Origin: an uncultured Bacteroidales bacterium
GTDB lineage: Bacteria; Bacteroidota; Bacteroidia; Bacteroidales; UBA932
Length of the DNA: 23,909 nucleotides
Direction of reading: 5' to 3'
NCBI GenBank assembly: GCA_900546445.1
Contig: URCV01000028.1
Coordinates: 1 to 23,909 of the forward strand
The translations under genes and the position numbers were made by a program. Within the stretch, counting starts at the first letter, position 1. Every line of letters starts with the position of its first letter. A model generated the notes under the pieces. It searched no databases, had not been told where the DNA came from, and saw nothing but the letters and a program-made list of their open reading frames with translations. This document shows, piece after piece, positions 1 through 8,052 of the stretch.

Positions 1-57
1 GCATTATTACCAAAACTTATGTCAGGAGAGTTTAAAATCAACGATTTAACTTGTTAA
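1..57 (+). CDS. hsdS: 3' end of a type I restriction specificity subunit (HsdS), partial
   Basis: Reading from base 1 gives ALLPKLMSGEFKINDLTC followed by a stop. A closing LLPKLMSGE is very characteristic of the C-terminal conserved region of type I HsdS subunits, which recognise the target DNA and bridge the two HsdM methylases. Only 18 codons are in the window, so the recognition domains cannot be read. The next genes follow on the same strand within 10 bp, so this is the upstream member of the same restriction locus. The identification rests on the tail motif plus the neighbouring hsdS fragment and hsdR. Confidence 0.8.
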   Translation, partial: ALLPKLMSGEFKINDLTC

Positions 58-67
58 ATTCTCATTT

Positions 68-295
68 ATGGAAGAGGTCACTTTAATACTTTCAGCCATT
101 GCGGCCGTTGCTTCAATGCTTTCAGTCATAATTGCGATAAGATCAAATGCAAGTCAAAAACGGCATTTGAAGCATCGCTATGAAGCCCTTAATGAAGAGT
201 ACAATGGATTCTTTGGATCACATGTTGACCCAACAGGAAGAGACAAAGTAAGAGTCGAAATGAATACTATCAAGAAGGATTTAGGGATAAAATAA
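68..295 (+). CDS. small single-pass membrane protein of unknown function, in the RM locus
   Basis: This 75-residue protein has one clear hydrophobic segment (about residues 5-25, LILSAIAAVASMLSVIIAI), followed by a basic stretch (RSNASQKRHLKHR) and a charged, probably helical tail rich in K and E. The positive-inside rule would put the C-terminus in the cytoplasm. I do not recognise the family. It starts 10 bp after an hsdS stop and ends 9 bp before the next hsdS fragment, so it is probably co-transcribed with the restriction genes. There is no visible ribosome-binding site, as is usual in Bacteroidota. The tight packing argues for a real gene, but length and composition alone cannot exclude a chance ORF. 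Confidence 0.55.
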   Translation: MEEVTLILSAIAAVASMLSVIIAIRSNASQKRHLKHRYEALNEEYNGFFGSHVDPTGRDKVRVEMNTIKKDLGIK

Positions 296-304
296 AATAC
301 CAGC

Positions 305-805
305 ATGCGAACCCTTCGAAAATACAAGTTAGGTGAAGTAATCAATGTACTTGACAGCAAGCGCATACCTTTATCGTCTAAAGAAAGAGAATCTCGCAAG
401 GGACAGTATCCTTATTATGGAGCCCAGGGTATTATTGATTACATAGACGATTTTCTCTTCGACGGAACATATTTACTAATTGCCGAAGATGGAGAAAATG
501 TCAAATCACAAAAAGAAGATATAGCAAGAATTGCAACTGGCAAATACTGGGTAAACAATCATGCACATATTGTAGAAAGTAATGGTCTCTGTGATTTAAG
601 ATATCTCTGCTACTTGCTCAATTCTACCGATATTTCTGGGTATATCACAGGTTCTGCTCAGCCAAAACTTAACCAGGCAAATCTATTATCAATCGAGATA
701 GAGTTACCCTCTCTAGAAGTCCAAAGGAAAGTAGCAGATATTCTATCATCTTTTGACGATAAGATTGAACACAACAACCGTATAAATCATAATTTAGCCT
801 CATAA
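305..805 (+). CDS. hsdS: half-length type I specificity subunit (single TRD HsdS), truncated or silent copy
   Basis: The 166-aa product begins with a typical HsdS start (YKLGEVINVLDSKRIPLSSKER). It continues through one target-recognition domain (YPYYGAQGIIDYIDDFLFDG, then NHAHIV, then SAQPKLNQANL) into the central conserved helix (LEVQRKVADILSSFDDKIEHNNRIN). It stops there, about where a full-size HsdS (about 400 aa) would continue into its second TRD. It therefore carries one TRD and the first spacer helix. Half-length S subunits are known to work as dimers in some type I systems. Alternatively this is a TRD donor cassette or a decay product. No site-specific recombinase or clear inverted repeat is visible beside it. 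It precedes hsdR by 44 bp on the same strand. Confidence 0.8.
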   Translation: MRTLRKYKLGEVINVLDSKRIPLSSKERESRKGQYPYYGAQGIIDYIDDFLFDGTYLLIAEDGENVKSQKEDIARIATGKYWVNNHAHIVESNGLCDLRYLCYLLNSTDISGYITGSAQPKLNQANLLSIEIELPSLEVQRKVADILSSFDDKIEHNNRINHNLAS

Positions 806-849
806 GCAAAATCCAACTTCTCATAGATAATTGATAAATATTAACATAT

Positions 850-3800
850 ATGCAAAGCGAAGGAATGTATGAAAACGCTCTGATGAGCCTATTTGAGAAT
901 CTCGGATACGAGACTCTCTATGGTCCTGATATCGCTCGTGACTACCGAGTGCCGGTGAACGAGCCGCAGATGCGTTTTGCCCTGTCCCTAGTGAACCCCA
1001 CTAAACCGAACGTTGCCATTGATGAGGCAATCCGCAAGGTAATGAGCATCGACACAGGTGATCTAGTTCAGAAGAATGAGAAGTTCATGGACTACCTGCA
1101 GAACGGTGTTGAGGTCACATACGAGAACGACGGCGAGATGGTTCACGACATCATCTACCTGATTGATTACTTCAACACCAGCAGGAACAAATTCCAGGCA
1201 GTGAACCAGTGGACATACCAGGAGTACTCAGAGAAGAGGGCCGACATTATAATCTTCATCAACGGCCTGCCGCTGGTGTTGATTGAACTCAAATCCCCTT
1301 CCCGTGAGGAGACCGACGCTTCTGCAGCATACCGCCAGATCAGGAACTACATCAAGGAGATTCCGTCAATGTTTATCTACAACGCTTTCTGCGTGATGAG
1401 CGACATGGAGTGCTCGAAGGCCGGTACCATCACCAGCAACGAGGACCGTTACATGGAATGGAAAACTAAAGACGGCTCGTACGAGAGCGCTGATGCCATC
1501 GACTACGATACATTCTTTGTGGGCATGTTCAAGCAGGACCGCCTTTTGGACATCCTGAAAAACTTCATCTGCTTCAGTAAGAACGAGTCCGGAGACGCAA
1601 AGATTCTTGCGGGATATCATCAGTATTTTGCAGTGAAGAAGGCCGTTGAGCGCACTGTTAGGGCCACCAACGGCGACGGTAAGATTGGCGTGTTCTGGCA
1701 TACTCAAGGCAGTGGAAAGTCGCTCTCTATGGTATTCTATGCGCACTTAATCCAGAGCGCACTCAGCCAGCCTACCATTGTGGTGATTACCGACCGAAAC
1801 GACCTCGATGAGCAACTGTACGGCCAGTTCTCGAAGTGTGAGCACTTCTTGCGCCAGAAACCCGTACAAGCAGCCAGCCGCGAGGACTTGAAGAACCTGC
1901 TGAAGGGACGCGAGGCAAACGGCATCATTTTCACCACTATGCAGAAGTTCGAAGAATCGGACGAACCGCTTTCTGAAAGAAAGAACATCGTCGTGATGAC
2001 CGACGAGGCACACCGTGGCCAGTATGGATTTGAGGAGAAAATCAGCGCTGACGGTAAGGTGAGCATGGGTATGGCCAGAATCATACACAATAGCCTACCT
2101 AACGCATCGTTCATAGGTTTCACTGGTACTCCTATCTCACAGAAAGATAAGGACACCCAGGAGGTCTTTGGTAGTTACATCGACATCTATGACATGACCC
2201 AGGCTGTACGCGACAAGGCTACAGTTCCTGTATATTATGAATCACGAGTTGTAAGCCTCAAACTCGATCCGGAGACCCTTAAGAAACTTGACGCAGAGTA
2301 CGACAAACTGGCCGAAGAAGGCGCCACAGAGCAGCAGATCGAGACCAGCAAGCACGAGATGTCACATCTCGAGGAACTCCTCGGCGCTCCGGAGACCATA
2401 GACTCCCTGGTGCATGACATCCTCAAACACTATGAGGACAACCGCCAGTACGAGCTTACCGGCAAGGCAATGATTGTAGCATACTCCCGTCCTATCGCGA
2501 TATCCATCTACAAGAAGATCTTGGAGATTCATCCAGACTGGACGGAGAAGGTGAAATGCGTGATGACAGGATCTAACAACGACCCTGAGGAGTGGCATGA
2601 CATCATTGGCAACAAGCAATACAAGAAAGAACTGGCCAAGAAGTTCAAAGACGATAACGACCCTCTGAAAATTGCCATTGTGGTTGACATGTGGCTGACC
2701 GGATTTGACGTACCTTCACTGGCCACCATGTATGTTTACAAGCCGATGGTAGGACACAACCTGATGCAGGCAATCGCCCGCGTGAACCGCGTGTTCGCAG
2801 GAAAGGCCGGTGGTCTTATTGTTGACTATATAGGTATAGCTAAGGCCCTGAAAGAGGCCATGCGAGACTACACCAAGCAGGATCGCGACAACTACGGCAA
2901 TACAAACATCAAGGACACCGCCCTGGTTAAGTTCAATGAGAAGCTGGAAATTTGCCGTGACTACATGTACGGCTATGACTATTCTGGTTTTATGACTGGT
3001 ACCGACGCTGACCGCTGCGCAATTATCAAGGGCGGCGTAAACTTCCTGCTGGCGCCTAACCGCAGTGAGGATGTGACAGAGTTCCTTAAACAGGCACTTC
3101 TGCTGAAGAATGCTGCAGGACTATGCCGCAGTTTGCTTGACAAGGAGCAGAGATTCGAGTCTGGATTCTTTGAGGCAGTGCGTACACTCATCAATAGGAT
3201 GCGTGGCAAGGGCCCTATTTCGCCTAAAGAGATAAGCAGCCGCATCAGTGAACTGCTCAAACAGAGCGTGAAGAGTGAGGGCGTCATCAACTTGTTCTCT
3301 GACGTAAATACAGAATTCTCACTGTTCGATCCTGCATTCCTGGATGAGATTTCCAAGATGAAGGAAAAGAACATAGCCATTGAGATTCTACGCAAGCTGC
3401 TACAGGAGCGAGTTCATGTGTACGAGAGAACCAACCTTGTCCAAGCTCAGAAGTTCTCTGACTTGCTGAACATGGCACTATCCAACTATCTGAAGGGATT
3501 GCTCACAAGCGAGGAGGTCATCAAACAGCTCCAGGAACTGGCCAAAGATATTGCACAGAACGAGAATGTCGCCAACGAACTTGGCCTGAGCAATGAGGAG
3601 AAGGCATTTTATGATGCACTCACCCGCCCTCAGGCGGTGAAGGACTTCTACACCAATGATCAGTTGGTGGCCATTACTAAGGAACTTACTGAGGCTCTTC
3701 GCAAGAACAGGACCATCGACTGGCAGAAGAAAGAGTCCGCACGTGCCGGCATGCGCAGCATTGTAAAGAGACTACTCCGCAAATATAAATATCCGCCAGA

Positions 3801-3882
3801 GGAAGCACAGAATGCTCTCGATATCGTGATTGCACAGTGCGAGAGATGGGCGGACGTGGATGTGAATGAGTATAATGAGTAA
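850..3882 (+). CDS. hsdR: type I restriction enzyme motor/nuclease subunit HsdR
   Basis: This 1010-residue protein translocates DNA with ATP and cleaves unmethylated DNA as part of the HsdR2-M2-S complex. The N-terminal nuclease core is visible as D132 and E146-L-K148 (PD-ExK type). The superfamily 2 motor follows: Walker A HTQGSGKS at residues 284-291, DEAH at 385-388, FIGFTGTPI as motif III, and QAIARVNR as motif VI. The C-terminal region ends in an RLLRKYKYPPEEAQNALDIV helix typical of the EcoR124I/HindI-like C-terminal domain. Length matches the EcoR124I type (about 1030 aa) and all key residues are present, so it looks functional. GC content is higher than in the AT-rich hsdS pieces before it. 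The next gene starts 7 bp after the stop, indicating one operon. Confidence 0.96.
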   Translation: MQSEGMYENALMSLFENLGYETLYGPDIARDYRVPVNEPQMRFALSLVNPTKPNVAIDEAIRKVMSIDTGDLVQKNEKFMDYLQNGVEVTYENDGEMVHDIIYLIDYFNTSRNKFQAVNQWTYQEYSEKRADIIIFINGLPLVLIELKSPSREETDASAAYRQIRNYIKEIPSMFIYNAFCVMSDMECSKAGTITSNEDRYMEWKTKDGSYESADAIDYDTFFVGMFKQDRLLDILKNFICFSKNESGDAKILAGYHQYFAVKKAVERTVRATNGDGKIGVFWHTQGSGKSLSMVFYAHLIQSALSQPTIVVITDRNDLDEQLYGQFSKCEHFLRQKPVQAASREDLKNLLKGREANGIIFTTMQKFEESDEPLSERKNIVVMTDEAHRGQYGFEEKISADGKVSMGMARIIHNSLPNASFIGFTGTPISQKDKDTQEVFGSYIDIYDMTQAVRDKATVPVYYESRVVSLKLDPETLKKLDAEYDKLAEEGATEQQIETSKHEMSHLEELLGAPETIDSLVHDILKHYEDNRQYELTGKAMIVAYSRPIAISIYKKILEIHPDWTEKVKCVMTGSNNDPEEWHDIIGNKQYKKELAKKFKDDNDPLKIAIVVDMWLTGFDVPSLATMYVYKPMVGHNLMQAIARVNRVFAGKAGGLIVDYIGIAKALKEAMRDYTKQDRDNYGNTNIKDTALVKFNEKLEICRDYMYGYDYSGFMTGTDADRCAIIKGGVNFLLAPNRSEDVTEFLKQALLLKNAAGLCRSLLDKEQRFESGFFEAVRTLINRMRGKGPISPKEISSRISELLKQSVKSEGVINLFSDVNTEFSLFDPAFLDEISKMKEKNIAIEILRKLLQERVHVYERTNLVQAQKFSDLLNMALSNYLKGLLTSEEVIKQLQELAKDIAQNENVANELGLSNEEKAFYDALTRPQAVKDFYTNDQLVAITKELTEALRKNRTIDWQKKESARAGMRSIVKRLLRKYKYPPEEAQNALDIVIAQCERWADVDVNEYNE

Positions 3883-3889
3883 ATAACAC

Positions 3890-5713
3890 ATGGACAAACA
3901 AAAATACAATAACTATCCCCTGGCGATAAGCCAGATTATCGGCCTTATCAATGCCAACGATATTGCAATCCCTGAGATTCAGAGGCCATTTGTTTGGCGC
4001 AAGTCTCAGGTACGTGACCTTATGGATTCCTTATACAAGGGCTATCCTACAGGCTATATCATCATTTGGAAGAACCCAACTGTCAAGCTTAAGGATGGTT
4101 CGTTTTCTCAAGGCAAGAAGGTTCTTATTGACGGACAGCAGCGTATTACCGCGTTGATGACTGCAATTGCCGGAAAAACTATTGTCTTCGATGATTATAG
4201 CGAAGGGCGTGTGAAGATTGCATTTGATCCATTTGCTGCTATCTCGGGTGATCCTGACGCAGAAATCTTTGCGGTTCAGACTCCAGCTCATATCAAAGGC
4301 AAACGTTGGATACCTGATATTGCTGAGATTTTCAAAAGCGATTTCTCCAGTTTTAAATTTATAAATCAATATGTGGCCGATAATCCAGATATGGACATGG
4401 AGGCTCTGCATGGCGTTATTGAGGGTCTCAAAAACCTTCAGCATTGCAATATAGGCGTTATCGAGCTCGATGCAGAACTTGATATTGATGTCGTAACTGA
4501 TATCTTCATCCGCATCAATTCAAAAGGTACTGCTCTTAGTCAGGGTGACTTCGTAATGTCAAAGATTGCTGCAGATGAGATTCATGGAGGCAACACTCTC
4601 AGAAAGGTCATAGATTACTTTGCCCATCTCTGCAAGGACGGAACTTTCTATAACAAGATTAAGGATAAGGATGTTGAATTCTCCCAGACTGAGTACCTTG
4701 CAAAACTTGCATGGCTCAAAGACGATAAAGAGACCGTTTATGATCCAGAATGTGATGATGTCCTTCGCGTAGCATTCATGCACAAGTGCAAAAGAGCGAA
4801 ACTGGCCGATTTGGTTGCCTTGCTGTCAGGACGTGATTTTGAAACTCGCGAATTTAAAGAGGAGATTGTAAGTCAGACATATAGCGACCTAACTGAAGGT
4901 GTAAAGAACGTCATTGATGACTATAACTTCTCACAGTTTATGCTTGCCATCCGTTCTGCCGGATTCATTTCAAAGAAGCTGGTGAATTCCGTCATGGCCA
5001 TCGACTTTGCGTATGCGGTTTATTTATTGCTGCGCGAATCAAAAGAGGTCCCTGTGGATGAGATTAAAAGTCTTGTTCAGAAATGGTATGTACTTTCCGT
5101 TCTCACCGGGCGCTATAGCGCATCTCCTGAGTCTGCATTTGCAAAAGACCTGCGCCAGATTGGTGAGATTGGTGTAAAAGAGACGCTCAAAGGTATCGAG
5201 GACGCCGTTCTGTCAGACAACTTCTGGGATGTCCAGTTGAACCAGAATTTGACATTTGTATCAACCATAAACCCTACATACCAGGTGTTCCTTGCGGCAC
5301 AGATATTCTTCAACAAGGATTCACTGCTGTCGCACATACCCGTACGTGAGCTTGTAAATCTTGGCGGCGACATCCATCATATTTTCCCTAAGCAGTATCT
5401 AATTGATAACGAGTACGATAAGAACATGTACAACCAGGTTGCAAACTATGCGTATCTCGATACCCCTGTGAACATCAAAGTCGGAAAGAAAGCACCACGG
5501 GAGTACATGTCGGAGGCTCTCTCAGAAATTCTTAAGACCGATGACGCAACATACAAAGCCATCAAGAATGAGGACGAATTCAAGCAGAACCTTGAAGACA
5601 ACTGTATCCCTGAGGCAATCACATCCATGACTGCTAACGATTATAAAGCTTTCCTCGAAACGAGAAGAGAAAAGATGACAGCTCTGATTAAGAAGTACTA
5701 TTACAGTCTATAG
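3890..5713 (+). CDS. DUF262 (GmrSD/SspE-like) nuclease with C-terminal HNH domain
   Basis: The 607-aa product has the DUF262/ParB-like N-terminal domain: IPEIQRPFVW at residues 27-36, and the nucleotide-binding signature DGQQRI at 81-86. The C-terminal part carries a His-Asn nuclease core, DIHHIFPK at 494-501 followed by N528 in PVNIKVGKKAP, as in the DUF1524/GmrSD C-terminal domain. Proteins of this build restrict DNA carrying base or backbone modifications (GmrSD acts on glucosylated hmC, SspE on phosphorothioate DNA) and use NTP. It starts 7 bp after hsdR and is probably translated from the same message. No sspABCD genes are visible, so a GmrSD-like role next to a type I system is the better inference. 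The actual modification sensed cannot be read from the sequence. The 3' end is not followed by an obvious terminator. Confidence 0.88.
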   Translation: MDKQKYNNYPLAISQIIGLINANDIAIPEIQRPFVWRKSQVRDLMDSLYKGYPTGYIIIWKNPTVKLKDGSFSQGKKVLIDGQQRITALMTAIAGKTIVFDDYSEGRVKIAFDPFAAISGDPDAEIFAVQTPAHIKGKRWIPDIAEIFKSDFSSFKFINQYVADNPDMDMEALHGVIEGLKNLQHCNIGVIELDAELDIDVVTDIFIRINSKGTALSQGDFVMSKIAADEIHGGNTLRKVIDYFAHLCKDGTFYNKIKDKDVEFSQTEYLAKLAWLKDDKETVYDPECDDVLRVAFMHKCKRAKLADLVALLSGRDFETREFKEEIVSQTYSDLTEGVKNVIDDYNFSQFMLAIRSAGFISKKLVNSVMAIDFAYAVYLLLRESKEVPVDEIKSLVQKWYVLSVLTGRYSASPESAFAKDLRQIGEIGVKETLKGIEDAVLSDNFWDVQLNQNLTFVSTINPTYQVFLAAQIFFNKDSLLSHIPVRELVNLGGDIHHIFPKQYLIDNEYDKNMYNQVANYAYLDTPVNIKVGKKAPREYMSEALSEILKTDDATYKAIKNEDEFKQNLEDNCIPEAITSMTANDYKAFLETRREKMTALIKKYYYSL

Positions 5714-5774
5714 ACAGGAACTGCGAGTAGATCAGAGGTCACTCGCTCTGTAATACGTGCTTCCGGATTTTGCG

Positions 5775-5790
5775 ATAATAAATTTATTAT
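5775..5790. repeat. 16-bp perfect AT-only palindrome
   Basis: ATAATAAATTTATTAT is identical to its own reverse complement. It lies 62 bp after the stop of the DUF262 nuclease gene. It could be a protein-binding dyad or simply AT-rich spacer. There is no GC stem, so it is not a good intrinsic terminator. Confidence 0.5.
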
Positions 5791-5980
5791 TTGCCTTTGC
5801 ATCATAAACACATCATCAGTATGTATCAGGGTAAAAGGAGAATTATGAATCCGGAGCGGCACGAAGAATACAGAAGCCAGGCGATCTCGTTCCGTGGCGG
5901 GGCTATTTTCAACGCATTCATTGATTTGGAGGACATCATCAACAAATCGGTATTTGCGAGGACTATATGAATCACTCTCA

Positions 5981-6031
5981 TTATTGGCCCTCTCCCCTAT
6001 TTCTTCGGTTTGTGCGAGACGAGGACGTAGA
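5981..6031 (+). repeat. 51-bp imperfect direct repeat, copy A
   Basis: It matches 6326-6376 at about 46 of 51 positions, including the shared cores ATTTCTTCGGTTTG and GAGGACGTAGA. On the minus strand both copies read LRPRLAQTEE(I/M)GE in one frame. The flanking sequences differ, so this is either a small dispersed repeat or the footprint of a partial gene duplication. Confidence 0.75.
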
Positions 6032-6325
6032 TGTAACTGGAATCGAGAAATGCAACAAAGTGGTAACCAAAACGCTCGATTCAGAAAAAGAAAATTCGGC
6101 TCCATCTTGAAATTGTCCATATACGATTTTCGGTAGAAAAAATTCCTCCGTCAGTCCTTTCATCACTAGAATAAAATAGCCATATTTGCTATGTAAAATT
6201 TTAGTCATAAATGTCAGAAATTTTAGATAGTATATGTATGTAGCAAGAAATCAATATCTTGAAAGGCTGAAATCGGCGAGAACGAACGGCTTTATTAAGA
6301 TTGTCTGAATTGCTTGGCCGAGGAG

Positions 6326-6376
6326 ATATTGGCTCTCTCCCCCATTTCTTCGGTTTGAGCGAGCCGAGGACGTAGA
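6326..6376 (+). repeat. 51-bp imperfect direct repeat, copy B
   Basis: This is the second copy of the 51-bp repeat at 5981-6031, 345 bp away. It ends 7 bp beyond the stop codon of the minus-strand ATPase gene, so it forms the start of that gene's 3' untranslated region. Confidence 0.75.
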
Positions 6377-6382
6377 ATATAC

Positions 6383-7684
6383 TTATCCTACATCTATACT
6401 CCAGTCATATACTGGACGCACGGTAATATGAAAGCCTTCTTGGTCAATCTCATCGTAATCGTGGTCGGTAAGTAATAGCAAATTCTTACAACCGGTTGCC
6501 TTGGCGGCCATTATGAGTCCATTCAACTCTCGCCGCTTCGTTTTGGAAGATGAAATATCATACGAAACTTGTATGGCTTGCAATACATCATCCCCATTAC
6601 ATATAACAAAATCGCATTCTCCAGAGCGCTCTATCATATAATACACATCCCATCCTTCTACATTACACTTCCTTAATAGTTGGGCGAGTACTATTGTTTC
6701 TAGACGCCATCCCAAGTTGTCTCCGGAGAAGGAATCTTTCCTCTGGTTCATCATAGCCACGTCCACGGCATACACTTTCCCTTGAGTGGTACGAACCTTA
6801 CTCTTGCGAGAAAACTTCTTTACGCCGGACAGAAGAAATGCTTGTTTAAGATAGGAGATATAGTTTTTTACAGTATGTTCTGACTTAAAATGGAATTGCT
6901 CGGCTAGGTCTGTGGTAACCACATTGGTTGGCGAAACGTTAAGCAAATGATGCGCCATCTGTTCAAAAGCCTCCTTGTAAGTAATCTTATATCGTGTTTC
7001 GATATCGCGTTTGAGAATATTATCCACAAGGTCAGTTACATAGGTCTTGGCATCAGCGATGGTTAGCAGTTCCGGGAAACCTCCCTGCTTCATATACTCA
7101 TCAAACGCCCGACGACGCAGGCCTTCCGCTAAAGTGGATTTCGTCTGCGTATCCACGTTTGTCATCGTGCAGTATTCCTTAAATGAAAACGGATACAGGT
7201 GAATCTCCTTGTTTCTTCCGGAAAGATAAGTGGCCAGTTCGCTACTTAGGAGTTTGGCATTGGACCCGGTTATGATTACGTGCATCTTACGTCGGAGCAT
7301 ACGATTTACAAACAAATGCCAGCCATCCACATCCTGCACTTCGTCCATAAACAAATAGTCAAACTTGCCATATAGTTTATAGAGGATCTCCAGGATGTCA
7401 TTGAGTTGAGTAGACTGAATGCCATCAAGTCGCTCATCATCAAAGTCTACGTAGCCATAATTCACGCCGGCTGCCTCCAGCGCCTGAAAGCAAATCGTTG
7501 ATTTACCACAACGCCGAACTCCAATTACAACCTGTGCTTGCGGGCTTTTCAAATCTATGAGGTCTTGCTCTGGTCTTCGGCAATATATTTCATTTCGTTT
7601 AGCATCCAACTCTTCTCGCTGGTCTGTCAGAATCACCTCCAGAACTCGCTTATCCAAAACTTTCTCTTTCTGTTTTTTCGCCAT
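6383..7684 (-). CDS. AAA-type ATPase with C-terminal DUF4143 domain
   Basis: The 433-aa product has a P-loop GVRRCGKS (residues 55-62), a Walker B YLFMDE (110-115), the sensor-like ITGSNA (138-143), and the YLSGR and HLYPFSFKEY signatures (153-171) of the AAA_14 family. A DUF4143 domain follows, with a helix-turn-helix-like segment around residues 255-290. The family is widespread and often multicopy in Bacteroidota. Its biological role is not established, so no pathway is assigned. The ATG at 7684 follows a -7 box on the minus strand (7708-7715) by 23 nt. Three spaced dyads sit farther upstream. A deletion remnant of a second copy of this cassette lies at 8167-8258. The gene stands alone between restriction genes and glnN, pointing away from glnN. 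Confidence 0.9.
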   Translation of the reverse strand: MAKKQKEKVLDKRVLEVILTDQREELDAKRNEIYCRRPEQDLIDLKSPQAQVVIGVRRCGKSTICFQALEAAGVNYGYVDFDDERLDGIQSTQLNDILEILYKLYGKFDYLFMDEVQDVDGWHLFVNRMLRRKMHVIITGSNAKLLSSELATYLSGRNKEIHLYPFSFKEYCTMTNVDTQTKSTLAEGLRRRAFDEYMKQGGFPELLTIADAKTYVTDLVDNILKRDIETRYKITYKEAFEQMAHHLLNVSPTNVVTTDLAEQFHFKSEHTVKNYISYLKQAFLLSGVKKFSRKSKVRTTQGKVYAVDVAMMNQRKDSFSGDNLGWRLETIVLAQLLRKCNVEGWDVYYMIERSGECDFVICNGDDVLQAIQVSYDISSSKTKRRELNGLIMAAKATGCKNLLLLTDHDYDEIDQEGFHITVRPVYDWSIDVG

Positions 7685-7707
7685 AATGCAATCCTTTTCT
7701 TACGACG

Positions 7708-7715
7708 CAAAGATA
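7708..7715 (-). promoter_or_regulatory. -7 promoter box for the DUF4143 ATPase gene
   Basis: On the minus strand this reads TATCTTTG, a perfect match to the Bacteroidota TAnnTTTG -7 element, 23 nt before the ATG at 7684. The nearest dyad (7729-7745) covers the position where the -33 element should be, so a bound protein would be expected to block transcription. Confidence 0.7.
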
Positions 7716-7728
7716 ACCATTATTTTAT

Positions 7729-7810
7729 TAAAATACGATATTTTACAAAAAACGCTAATATAGAATACGTTATTTTACAAGTTTCGGCCTCTCTAGAATA
7801 CGATATTTTG
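7729..7810. promoter_or_regulatory. three phased dyads upstream of the ATPase gene (putative operator array)
   Basis: Three copies of a 17-bp dyad lie here. 7729-7745 is TAAAATA-CGA-TATTTTA, with perfect 7-bp arms. 7761-7777 is TAGAATA-CGT-TATTTTA. 7794-7810 is TAGAATA-CGA-TATTTTG. Start-to-start distances are 32 and 33 bp, about three helical turns, so all sites face the same side of the helix. The array overlaps the -33 region of the ATPase promoter. The inference is cooperative binding by a regulator, possibly the ATPase itself through its helix-turn-helix-like part. Confidence 0.6.
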
Positions 7811-7912
7811 CAGAATTCCTTCCTACTTTGTACACATGGGGAAAATCCTGTGATGAACTCACAATTCTCTTCGGACAGTTGACTTTATGTTTTTGCTCGC
7901 GAGAGCTTCCAC

Positions 7913-8052
7913 AAATTCACTTTGGCAAGGAGGGTAGCGTAGAGTGCACCCTGTAAAGGATTGCTTGCCAAGGTGAGACTTTTTCAGTTCCACCTTGGCA
8001 GGGAGATGCCTGTATACGCGTCCTGTGGCACATTGGCTGCCAAAGTGAATTT
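7913..8052 (+). repeat. 140-bp double-hairpin repeat with 15-bp terminal inverted repeats, copy 1
   Basis: The ends are perfect inverted repeats (AAATTCACTTTGGCA and TGCCAAAGTGAATTT, 15 bp). Inside are two successive hairpins. The first pairs 7917-7929 with 7964-7976 (12 of 13, the exception a G-T pair) and is followed by T5. The second pairs about 7988-8001 with 8037-8049. By eye about 90% of the positions match the reverse complement of 13562-13700, and the first hairpin recurs at 23843-23909. It has no coding capacity. The layout fits a MITE or REP-like element that needs a transposase encoded elsewhere. It sits between the divergent ATPase and glnN genes. Confidence 0.85.

Larger units (their letters stand above)
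5714..6382. other. gene-poor, apparently decayed region
   Basis: No convincing gene was found in these 669 bases. On the minus strand, an open frame of 139 codons (6120-5701) and a 75-codon frame (6208-5981) look partly protein-like (for example TEEFFLPKIVYGQFQDGAEF). A third short stretch, upstream of a stop near 6261, shares the segment LRPRLAQTEE with the first. None has a recognisable domain, and the frames overlap and break. The most economical reading is remnants of one or more minus-strand genes plus a duplicated segment. The 139-codon frame would overlap the end of the DUF262 gene by 13 bp. I give it no function. Confidence 0.4.

Noticed and set aside
305..805. An active invertible hsdS shufflon
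   Set aside because: No recombinase gene or clear inverted repeats are present in the window. It is kept only as a possibility.
3890..5713. SspE of a phosphorothioation defence system
   Set aside because: The domain build is similar, but no sspABCD or dnd genes are visible in the window, so only the broader DUF262/HNH name is used.
5701..6120. 139-codon minus-strand frame as a real gene
   Set aside because: There is no recognisable domain, it competes with another partly protein-like frame in the same segment, and it overlaps the DUF262 gene. It is described only as part of a decayed region.
5981..6376. Ends of an insertion sequence
   Set aside because: The 51-bp repeats are direct rather than inverted, and the 300 bp between them encode no transposase.
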